Origin: Trema orientale
Taxonomy: Eukaryota; Streptophyta; Magnoliopsida; Rosales; Cannabaceae
Direction: 5' to 3'
Length of the DNA stretch: 64,000 bases
Assembly (NCBI GenBank): GCA_002914845.1
Contig: JXTC01000391.1
Coordinates: 222,984 to 286,983 of the forward strand
Shown here piece by piece: positions 12,190 through 23,900 of this stretch. The notes beneath the pieces are model-generated. The model did not search any database. It was not told the origin of the DNA and worked only from the letters and a program-made list of their open reading frames with translations. Position 1 is the stretch's first letter, and each line of letters opens with the position of its first letter. A program made the position numbers and the translations under genes.

Positions 12190-12502
12190 TGAAAGTATCC
12201 TAAACCCCTTTTTTTTGGCTAAAAATTTTACTTCAGGGTCAAAAATTTGAAACAAGCTCACTAAATATATTTTTTATCCACTTATATCACAAAATACAGA
12301 GTTCTTTAGGAGCCGAAGTTGAGCACATTTGGGTTAAGCGTCCAAAGATATTTAGTCTGCATGTGACTAGTGTAAACGAGTGCGTGTTGCCTTATTTTGA
12401 TATAACATAAGACATATTGTAAGAATGCTAACTATAGTCTGTCAAAAAGGCTTTTTTATCCCAAGTCCCGAGCTAAGCACGAGTCACATGACTTTTTACC
12501 TT

Positions 12503-12578
12503 GCGTTTTGGATACTTATACCTATTTTTCAAAAAATATTGCGTTTTGGATACTTATACCTATTTTTCAAAAAATATT
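12503..12578. repeat. 38-bp perfect tandem duplication
   Basis: GCGTTTTGGATACTTATACC plus the following 18 bases is present twice back to back (12503-12540 and 12541-12578). No mismatch was noticed. Confidence 0.85.
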
Positions 12579-12699
12579 ATCAAATTTATGACCTTTCAAA
12601 AATAATAAAAATTTCATACGACTTTTTTAGGATATTTTTCTAAATATTTTGGGAGCTAGGCGGAATTTTAGTAAATAAGCCATCTTTTTTTATACAAGA

Positions 12700-13125
12700 A
12701 ATCACAAAAGTTTTTTGGAAACTAATTTAGTTTCCTATTAGCAGAATGTTATGCATGTAAGTAAATCACAGGAAACCATCCTGGAAACCAGTTTAGTCTC
12801 TTTTAGTGGAATGTCTTATACGTAAGTAAATCACAGGAAACCACGAACATTTCTTGAAAACTATTGTAGTTTCTTTTTTATAGAATGCCCTGTAGCTAAA
12901 TAAATCACAGGAAACCGTCGTGGTTTTCTTTTTGCAAAATGTTATGTAGCTAAATAAATTACAGGAAACCACGAAGATTTCCTGTGGTTTCGTTTAGCAG
13001 AATGGCCTGTAGTTAAGTATTAAGTAAATTACAAGAAACCAAGATAGTTTCCTGGAAACCATCGTGGTTTCTTTTTTTGTAGAATACCATGTAGCTAAGT
13101 AAATCATAAGAAACTACGAAGGTTT
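12700..13125. repeat. Degenerate minisatellite, ~60-75-bp units
   Basis: Repeating elements are CTGGAAACCA, GTTTCTTTTAGCAGAATG, CCTGTAGCTAAGTAAAT and CACAGGAAACCA, in about six diverged units. The reverse complement of the same unit occurs at 39270-39450 and 50405-50595, so this is a dispersed repeat family and not a purely local array. Confidence 0.8.
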
Positions 13126-15838
13126 CTACTTAATTGTTATTGAATAATTTCATCGAGCATTTGCTGTGCAACAATTCCACTTCTAATAATTTTATACAAT
13201 TTCATTAACCACGTGTTACTTCAAATACTTTTGTGTATTAGGGCATATATGAATATTAGATAAAAAAACGAAAACAATAAAAAAAATTTCAATTTTCAAT
13301 ACATCTCAGGTAAAAATAACCAAGCAAATACCTCACAACTAATTCATCATCAGACAAATAAATAAGCCTCGACACTTTAGTTGTCTGTATTTCAAACAAC
13401 AAAATTAAAGCTAAAGAAACCGAAAAAAAAAACTACAAAACAAAGGTCAAGCTCTTGGGTACCATTTACAATCTTGGAAGAAGAAGAATAAAAAGACCCA
13501 TCAAGAAGGTCTTGAGAAATCAAAGACGTTGAATTCTCATAGCTTTGAATCAATACCCATTGACCTATCCTGATCGTCCTTGTACATGCTCATGACTTGG
13601 AGCGGAGAGCTTACATCAGCTACCATTATTCGGGGCTTTACAGAGCTTCTTCTAAATTTTCCTATGCTTTTTTTTATCGAAAATGAGAGTAAACAAATAA
13701 ATAAAGAAGTGAAATCTTATTAGAAAGGAATAAAGAGTGCTCAGAAGAATCAATGTAATGGATACTTATCTCATTGCGTTAGGGAAAATCTCAAGTAATT
13801 CTCATGGCAAGAAATGGGGATTTGAACTCAGAATTTTTTTTGGTTCTGAGTCCACCTAATTGAGTCGAACCAATGAGTCCTCACTTCAAGGTTTTGTTAA
13901 ACAAAAATCATAAAATTGGTTACTTGCCTCCTCGAGAGCTCAATGGTCCCAGACCAGAGAGTTGAAGTTATGCTCACAGAGGCCATGGATGTTAGCGATA
14001 AACTCCGAATCAATGGAGATATCTCCGGCGCCATGGAAAAGCATTTCGGTGGCAGCGTAGCAGCCTTGATAGGAATCGACGATCATCTCTTCTATGGCGT
14101 CGTGAGCGAATGTGCAAAATCCTTGAATTAAAAGCCGATCTTCTATTATTACTACGAGAAAAGGTCCTATCACCGTGTAATCTATTTCTCGGTATTTTTC
14201 TTAAAAAACATACGTAAAACACAGAGGACTATATTTGTGGTAATATTTTACAAAACTCAATACTAGTTGTCTTTTTCCCTTTTACCTTTAAGTATGGGCT
14301 CCAGTAGATTTTTCATTTTAAAAAAATGTGGTCGTTCTCCAATGAAGAGAGGAGCTAGATCGTAGAAATCACAGGTCCGTGATGAATAGCATTGCTCTTA
14401 GTCTATAAGTTTTTATTCAACCGCGTCTCTATTTTTATGTTGAAAGTATTTTGTAACATTTTATATACGGTATCTAGTCTAAAGTTCAACCGGGGCAAGA
14501 TTCACGTACCATACTAAATAATTAAAATTGGTTGCTATAATTTGCCACATTTATATCTTTTAGTGTACTTTTTGATAAAATAGCAAAAATGTACTTTGGG
14601 AAGCTATATTCTCACCTTCAAGTGGCGTAAAAGCACTCCATTTTTCTTTTAAGAAAAATTATACATATTTATCACTAAGTGAAAAGACTAAACGTACAAT
14701 GATTTACCCTTTAATTTATAATTTTAATAATTCGTTTTTAATAATCACACCCCATCATAATAAAATTACGAACCATAAACTTTTGTGGGCAAAATTTTGA
14801 GGAAATTAAGGAAGAATATGTTGATGAGTTGACAATTTCTATGAATCTGATTCACTATTTGTAAACCGAGAATTTGCATTGTTTTCTCTGAGATCGATAT
14901 CATTTTTAAACCCAAGTACTTTCTTAATTTTCTCGTATCTTCATTTGGGCTGCGGTCAAGTCACAAAAAGAAAGAAAACCAACAATCCTTGTCATTCCTC
15001 ATCTTTATCCTTTGTTTCCCTTTAAACTTTTTCCTAATTTTTTGTTTTTTTTAATTGATAGTTGGTCAATTCCCTCACGTACGCTGTCTTGGTAATTTGT
15101 CAGAGCAATGGCATGCTATCATTTCTTCCATGTTTGAATAATGAATAAAGCAGGGGATCCCAGAGAAGTTTCTGTTTTTTTTTTTTTTTTTTTCTCTCTC
15201 TAATATGAATAATAAGTTTGTGTTTTAGGAGCACGTACGTATTATAGAGAGATGCACTGTTTTAAATCGTTAGATCCAATTCAACGATTAAAAGATTAGT
15301 CCACATTGATGGGATCGAAAGAATACACCCCTATTTTAGAATTCCTCGTTCATTTTATATTAAAATGGGGTGCCATTATGTCAAGATAGGTGCTAAAGTT
15401 GAGAAATAAATAAAAATAATTAATTGGTACACAAGGTAAAGCCTATTTTAGTACTGATAGATGGTGCTTAGACTAAAAATACATTTTCTTAAATTTTTTT
15501 GCAGGGTTAGTTTAGATCAATGATGCTTTTATGTCATTTGGGGTAGCAAATATAATCTCCGTTGTACTTTTGTGAAGGAAAAAAAATGATACATATTAAA
15601 CACACAGAATTACAGAAAAATCAAATGAGAATCCCAAAGAACATTTTACAAAATTCAATCATGCATTAGCAGAATTCCATTGGATGAACCACTTTCCTGT
15701 TCCCACTTCCCACTGCTGGCTTCTAATCACCAAGAACTCGCCCTTTCTTTCAGCCCCCTATTTCTATTTACAGAACAACAAAGTTCAAAGAAAAATGGAA
15801 GCAAATAACTTTGCAAATACCCAAGCCAAAACAACAAT
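13126..15838. other. Intergenic, no supported gene
   Basis: Mostly AT-rich sequence. The stretch 13916-14131 is less AT-rich and open on both strands (71 and 77 codons), but neither translation resembles a known family. A T-run (15173-15192) and a CT tract lie near 15.2 kb. No RNA gene is recognised. Confidence 0.4.
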
Positions 15839-17928
15839 CTATGGTTTATGTTGAGCAAAAATGGACGAATGCACCGCTTGTTGAGGAGACAGCGCCTTTC
15901 CATTCACAAGAACTTGTTCTATGAAATCCACACGAATCGAATTGAACTGGTAAATCTGGTACCATATGGACGGGAACAAAGTACAGACAACGTTAAAAAG
16001 AAGGAAAGCCCATTACAGAGCAAGGATTTATTAAGCAAGAGAATGAGTAAAGCAAGCTCTGTGAACACAAATTTCCATGAAATTGTATAAAAACTAAGTG
16101 ACAGAAGCAAGTACCTTTCCTTTCCAAGAAAAATCTACATGGCGATAAAAGGGTTCTAACAGTATAAGCTGATCTCCTTCTTTGATCTGAAAGAACAAGG
16201 TCAGGGTAGTTCCAAGATTAATTGATGTCCATAAGAAAACAGGACGTTTTGCTTTGTATTTATGAAGACCTCTGGACTATTCATGACTTGGTCAAAGGGC
16301 AAAATTTATTTGCTTGAATCTTAGCAAGAACGAATTTCCAATGTCTAGGTATGTAGTAAATATTTTGGCACACCAAAGTATTTAACAGCAAAAATGAGGT
16401 TGGCTTTACTCTAGTTCCATATGCAACCTTATCACTCAAAAAGAATGAAACAATCATATTTCTTGCCACATTTTTTTAATACAATAAGTTGTTGAAAGAA
16501 AAAAGGATAAGCTGCTGACTCTTACTGCATCATATCGTACGCCATACACTGATAGAACAAAACATGTTTTGTTTGAATCACAAATCAAATAGTACCTGCA
16601 AAAGAAAAGGATTAGGAAAACCACAAAAAAATAAAAAAAGAACATGGAACGCAATCCAGCTTCATAACAAGGTTACAAACACGAGGATAGTTGCAATACT
16701 AATATGAAGAACATGACATGTATATTAAATAGGATTTTTGGCATGATTAGTCCCTGAATTTTTCGACGATTTGTAATGTATCCCCTGAACTTTTTTTTTT
16801 TGGCAATTAGGACTCTGAATTTAGAATTTTTTGCAATGTATCCCATGAACTTTTTTTTTTTGACAATTAGGACCCTGAATTTAGGATTTTTGGCATGATT
16901 AGCCCCTGAATTTTTCGTTGATTTGCAATTCATTCTTTAATTATTTAAAAATTTGAATTTCAAAACTATTTTTTCCCCTCCAAACTCCCATTTGTTATTT
17001 TTGTCTCTAAACCAAGTGAGATAACCATTATGTCCTTAAAAAATTTGCACATAACTCAGGGGATATATTGCAAATCAGCAAAAAATTCAAGGGCTAATCA
17101 TGCTAAAAACCGTAAATTCAAGGTCCTAATTGCCAAAAAAAAAGTTCAGGGGATACATTGCAAATCAACGAAAAATTGAGGGGCTAATCATGCCAAAAAT
17201 CCTAAATTCAGGGTCCTAATCGCCAAAAAAAAAAAGTTCAGGAGATACATTGCAAATCATCGAAAAATTCAGGGACTAACCATGCCAAAAACCCTATTAA
17301 ATATTCAGGTAAAGAATACATGAGTGCTGTCAACTAAAGTACTTACAAAGGAGCGAGATGCTCATGTTTGATGAAGAATAGCACTTTTCCCACTATTGCG
17401 ACTTCTTTGTTCAGACCCTCCAACAGAAGATCTAAAGTACCTCTTCTATAAGAGGAATTTACTTATAGAAGAAAAGGGAACCAAAAGGAAATCAGTATCC
17501 CAAGGAAAAACAACAAAGCTCACGCTCATCCAAACTAAGAGTCAGAGCTTGCTTACAATTTAGTGTAGTCAGAGAAGATGCTATAGATGCAAGTCGTTTG
17601 GCTCTAGCATGTCCCTGTAAAAGGAACTTTTAAAGAACCACCCATATCTCTGAAGATGGAAACAGATTTATAACAAGAGAAGATATAGGATACTATAAAC
17701 CTTAATTAGTGCCAACCAGTATAACAAGACACATTATATTTTCAGTAAATGATAGTGATAGCATGACTGAAGAGTATCCATATTGAGAGAACGCCTTTTT
17801 AATGAATAAATAACACCACAATGTAGCAATGCGTTTGATTTTACGATTTAGATACATTATTAGTAATTGGAATGCAGTTGTTAAATTTATTTATCAACAA
17901 CGACATATAAATACACACATAATTTGAG

Positions 17929-17973
<45 letters not shown>

Positions 17974-20900
17974 GGGGTGATGCATTACCAACAAATTATC
18001 TATCTTGTCAAGAAGATAAACAATCTTCTGAACCTCCTCGGTAGCCTTGAGACCAGGATCCTTTACCGCAGCAGCTTCAAAGCCAGTGAGGGCTCTTTCA
18101 TAGTTCTCCAGATATTTGTTTACCTGTCACAGGGACTCAAAAGATTATTGTACAACATAAAACAGTTACTGAGCAATAATTTGCACATCAACACTAAAGT
18201 ATTATTTGATATTATAACTAGGGTTTTTGGCATTGTTTGGTCCCTATATTATTGGCAGAATGGCAAAATAGTCCCTGAGTTTTTTTTTTTTTGGCAATTA
18301 AGCCCTTAAGTTTTAAAATTTTTGGCAATTAAGTTCCTTTTGTTTATTAGTGTTAAAGTTTTCATGAAATTGAACATGTTTAAGTGAAAGAAATTAGTAT
18401 TTCTTTAACAATAATTAGTTTGGAAGGGAGATGGAAAGAAATTTTAAGAGAAATTTTAAAATTTTGTAATTTTTTATTTTTTTTAAATTTTTTATTTTTT
18501 AAAATTCTTTATATTATATTATTAATTGTAATTAATTTTTAGTTATTTTCTTTCCAATTCCAACTAGTACTAGTAAAATATTAATTTTGACCTTCAAAAA
18601 CCTTGTATGTGACTTGAAAATGCTCAATTACATTTAATATTATAACAATTACTTACAAAAAAGACTTAATTGCCAAAATTTTTAAACCATGGGGACTTAA
18701 TTTCCAAATAAAATAACTCAGGGACCATATTGCCAACCCCGAATAATATAAGGGCCATTCATGCCAAAAACCCTTATAACTATGTTTTTTTCTTAACAAA
18801 AATAATGAAAAGGAAAAAAGCTTCAGATCAACATAAGTCATGCCCCAACTTATATTAAAAACATAATCACTACCCAAACCATGAAAGCCCCATCTTGAGT
18901 TAAAGCTGCCACAAAGAGCAAGATAGTTTAGAAATAGCACTTCTCATATAAGGTTTATAACCAAGATAACCGAGACTTTATGATCATGGCAATAAAGTAT
19001 ATTGAAGAAAGATTATATTGCCAAAGATGCCACCAACCGATAAGCACCTCGTGAAAGATTCTGGCAGGAACTACAACCCAAATACACAAGATACAAAATT
19101 AACATTGTGATAGACCTCCAATGCGCTTCACATATGCTAGGAGAAAGAAATCGGGAGATGCAGCGCAAGAAGGTGGCTGCCAAGAAGCTGCGTAGAGTAA
19201 TGTGGGCTAAGGGTAGAATTGGGCTAAGGAAACTCTAGAAGATTCAGAGTGTGGGGGGAAATGACGTCAGGGTTGTTAGTTTGTTAGAAGGTAATTTCTA
19301 TATAGCTAGAGGGAAGAGTTAGTGAGGGGCATCTTTTTGGAATGGTATTGTAGAGCTTTGCTCTGGGAGAAGCCAGGTTCTCGAATTCCTGGATGAGTAT
19401 TTCCTTATTTTCGTTCAATAAAGCTTGTTTAATTCCCTAATACTACAGAAATCCAGATCTGAGTTGCTATTGCTTACCAATTTGGTATCAGAGCACCCTC
19501 CTCCATCATGACGATGACGACCCGCAGTAAGGGAGATGGTCGTTCTGACTCGACGGAGGATCCAGCTCAGTCCGATCGAGGCGTTTCACGGAACAAGTTC
19601 GAATCTCTTCGTGTCGAAGTCCAGAAACTTTCATCCCTCGAGCAGCACATCGCCCTCCTTACCGAACGTCTTCATCAGTTCCTTCCGCTCGACGCCTCTT
19701 CCACCCCGTCTCCCTCTTCGACGGCCGCGCCTTCCACTTCAGCTCCACCACCCAGAGCACCGGCCATCTCGTCTGCCGCCATCTCTGGGTTGACTGGCGG
19801 ACCGTCCATCCACTTGGGGGGTAGTACCGAATTTCGCTTGCGCCGCCTGGAACTTCCGATTTTCAACGGTGAAAATCCGGATGGGTGGATACTTCGGGCC
19901 AATCGGTATTTCGCGATTAACGGCATGACCGACGCCGATCGTCTCGAAGCCGTTGCGCTCTGTATGGAAGGTCCGGCTCTCTCGTGGTACCAGTGGGAGC
20001 ATCGCCGTCGGCCTATTCGGAGTTGGGTGGAATTTCAGTCTCTCCTCCTGGCCCGATTTCGCTTCGATATCGATCTCTCTTCTTGCCAACAATTACTCGC
20101 CATAAAGCAAGAAACCACAGTGAAAGAATATTTAGAGCGTTTTGAGCTCTTGGCTGCTGCCCAGATCAATGTCTCGGAGGAGGTATTTGAGAGCATATTC
20201 CTCAACGGGTTGAAGGTCGACATCATGGCTGAAGTGTTAGTCATGGGCCCAGTGGGCCCGGATGGCATCATTAAAGCAGCCCAACTCGTAGAGAAGAAGC
20301 AGCATCTGCTGAAATCGGGCCGTGGCCCGTTTCCACCACTAAACTCCCTCAAAGGTACCGCGACCATCCCTCTATCAAACCCAATTCCTTCATTACCCAA
20401 AACTACGAACCTTCCTTCTTCGGGTTCTTCCTCACCTTTCAGAACCAACTCCTTTCCGACGCCACCAACGCCACCCAAGCCAGGCCAACCTTTTCGCCGC
20501 CTAACAGAGTCAGAGATTCAATCTCGCCGAGAGAAAGGGCTTCGTTACCGATGTGATGAGAAATACACTGTTGGCCATAAATGCAAACAGAGGCAACTCC
20601 ATGTCCTTATGGTACAAGATCTGGAGGCTGAAGACGACCCGACAACAGAAATTGATGATATCCAAGGGGAAGGTATACCATTGGGGGTAGCGGCAGAGCT
20701 GTCTATAAATTCGGTAGTGGGTCTGACCGAACCGCACACTATGCGCCTCCAAGGAATGATTCACGATCATAAGGTAACTGTTTTAATCGATTGTGGGGCT
20801 ACACATAATTTTATCTCCCAAGATTTAGTCCAGCTTCTCAAATTGCCAGTGACCACTACACCGGCTAGTTATGGCGTTTCAATGGGGAACGGTCTCACGA

Positions 20901-23900
20901 TTCAGGGCACGGGTATATGTCACAGGGTACCTCTCTCTCTTCCGACTCTCGAAGTTGTGGAAGATTTTTTACCGCTGGATTTAGGTGGGACGGATGTGAT
21001 CTTGGGAATGCAATGGTTAGAGTCCTTGGGTACCATGCAAGTGAACTGGCAGCAGCTCACCATGAAATTCACACTGGGGGACAGAGCAGTCACGGTGCAA
21101 GGAGAACCTAGCCTGACCAAGTCCAAGGTATCTCTAAAGGCCATGATGCGCACAGTGGCCCACGAAGGGTCCGCTCTGTTACTGGAATTACGCCAGTCCG
21201 AAGGGACAACTCCACCCTCGTCATCTCCATGTCCAGCACTAATTGCGAATGTGCTACTCCAATTCGAGGCTTTATTTGAAGCACCACAAGGGCTGCCTCC
21301 CCATCGCTCTCGGGATCACGCTATTACCCTTCGCGAGGGTACCACTCCGATAAGTGTTCGACCATATCGCTACCCGCACAGCCAAAAGAATGAGCTAGAG
21401 CGCTTAGTTGGTGAAATGTTGGCAGCAGGGCTTATACGGCCGAGTACTAGCCCTTTTTCAAGCCCCATTTTACTCGTTAAGAAAAAAGATGGGAGCTGGC
21501 GCTTTTGCGTCGATTACAGGGCTCTCAACAGGGAAACGGTTCCCGACAAGTTCCCTATTCCAGTAATTGAAGAATTACTGGATGAGTTACATGGAGCTCA
21601 GTGGTTTACAAAGCTGGATTTACGTTCGGGATACCATCAGATAAGGGTCCGGCCACAAGATGTGCCCAAGACAGCCTTTCGAACCCATGAAGGTCATTAC
21701 GAGTTCCTCGTGATGCCCTTTGGTCTCACCAACGCACCAGCCACATTTCAAGCAATCATGAATGACATCTTCAAGGCTTATCTGCGCACATTTGTTTTGG
21801 TCTTCTTCGATGACATACTCATCTATAGCAGATCCCTAGAAGAGCATTCACGCCACTTGCAACTGGTTCTGCAGTTATTAGCCGACCACTCCTTAGTCGT
21901 CAATCAAAAGAAGTGTTTGTTTGGTCAACAAGAAGTCGAGTATCTTGGCCACATAGTGTCCAAGGAAGGTGTGTCCGCCGACCCCGCCAAGGTTTCCGCG
22001 ATGCTGCACTGGCCCATTCCACAAAACTTACGAGAGCTGCGTGGATTTTTGGGTTTAACAGGATACTACCGGAGGTTTGTTGCTGGATATGGTGTCTTGG
22101 CTCGGCCCCTGACGGACCAACTCAAGAAAGATAATTTTGGGTGGTCAATGGAGGCGCAACAAGCCTTTGAGCAATTGAAACTTGCTATGAGTACCCTCCC
22201 GGTGTTGGCCTTGCCGGATTTCACCCAACCTTTTGAGTTGGAAACCGATGCATCTGGCTCTGGAATAGGAGCCGTCCTCATGCAACATAAACGACCTATT
22301 GCATTCTTTAGCCAAGGACTATCACCGTCTCATCGCTGTCGGTCGGTGTATGAGCGCGAACTAATGGCGATTGTTCTCGCGGTACAGAAATGGAGGCCTT
22401 ATCTCTTGGGACAGCACTTCATCGTGCGTACAGATCAGCGCAGCCTTCGGTATCTCCTCGAGCAGCGTCTAGTTGCCACGGAACATCAAAAATGGCTTAC
22501 CAAGTTGATGGGGTACGACTTTGAAATTCAATATAAGGCGGGACCTGAGAATAAAGCGGCAGATGCGTTATCTAGATTTCCGTTTTCTCCCTCCTTGGCA
22601 GCAATGATGGCACCACAACTCTTGGACTTTGGAACCATCAAAGCCGAAGTATTAGCTGACTCTTTCTTGGCTAAGATATGGGAAGAATTGGAAAGGGATA
22701 ATACTAGCCAACCCGGGTTTGTGATAAGGGAGGGATGCCTTTGGCATAAAGGCCGGCGGGTTCTAGCTGCCAATTCTTCCTTTATTCCACTCGTGCTTCG
22801 GGAGTACCATGATGGAGTCATCGGCGGCCAAGCCGAGGTTCTCAAGACATTTCAGCGGCTATCAGCTGATTGGTTTTGGATTGGCATGCGAAAATCAGTG
22901 CAACGGCATGTTGCTAATTGCTCAGTTTGCCAACAGCACAAGTCACTGACTACTTCCCCAGCTGGTCTTTTGCAACCTCTCCCTATACCAGAGAGAATTT
23001 GGGAGGACATTTCCATGGATTTTGTGGAGGGCATGCCACGATCGGAGGGATTTGATACTATTTTTGTGGTGGTGGATCGCTTGACGAAATATGCTCATTT
23101 TGTTCCTCTCCGCCATCCATTCACGGCTTCCACCGTTGCTGCCGCCTTCCTGAAGGAGATTGTTCGTCTCCATGGTTTTCCCGGGACTATTGTGTCTGAC
23201 CGTGACAAAGTGTTCCTCAGTTCCTTTTGGACTGAGTTGTTCCGTCTCCATGGAACGGCCCTCCGCCGAAGCACCGCCTACCAACCCCAAACGGATGGGC
23301 AAACCGAGGTGGTCAACCGTACTCTAGAAACTTATCTTCGCTGCTTTGCTAGTGACAAACCTCGCAAGTGGGTCCAATGGTTACCCTGGAGTGAATACTG
23401 GTACAATACCAGTTACCATACCGCCACGAAAACCACCCCTTTTAAAGCCGTTTATGGTCGTGACCCCCCGCCATTACTTCGATTTGATATTGGAAGCACT
23501 TCTAATGCTCTCATCGAGCAACAGCTTCTTGATCGTGACGGGATACTTGATGAGCTGAAGCTTCACTTACATCGAGCGCAACAACGTATGACGAAATCCG
23601 CCAATAAACATCGCCGTGACTTGCAGTTCCAAGTGGGTGACCAGGTATATCTCAAACTTCGGCCATATCGGCAACTGTCTTTAGCTCGCCGACGCAATGA
23701 GAAGCTTTCCCCGAAGTATTTCGGCCCTTACTCAATCCTTGAAAAAAATTGGGGCAGTTGCATACCGTTTGGCGCTCCCAGACTCCTGTTCCCTGCATCC
23801 TGTTTTCCATGTCTCCTTGTTACGTCCAGCTGTTGGTCCTACTACTACTGTTCAACCCTTGCCACCTCTTCTTTCTAAGGACATGTTCTGGGAGGTCCAA

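Noticed and set aside
13800-13880. B-box-like GTTCAAATCCCC on the minus strand, possible tRNA or SINE
   Set aside because: No convincing A box at the right distance and no cloverleaf.
13916-14173. Region open on both strands (71 and 77 codons), less AT-rich
   Set aside because: Neither translation resembles a known family, there are no splice signals linking to other exons, and the overlap of two open strands is common in such patches. Not called as a gene.
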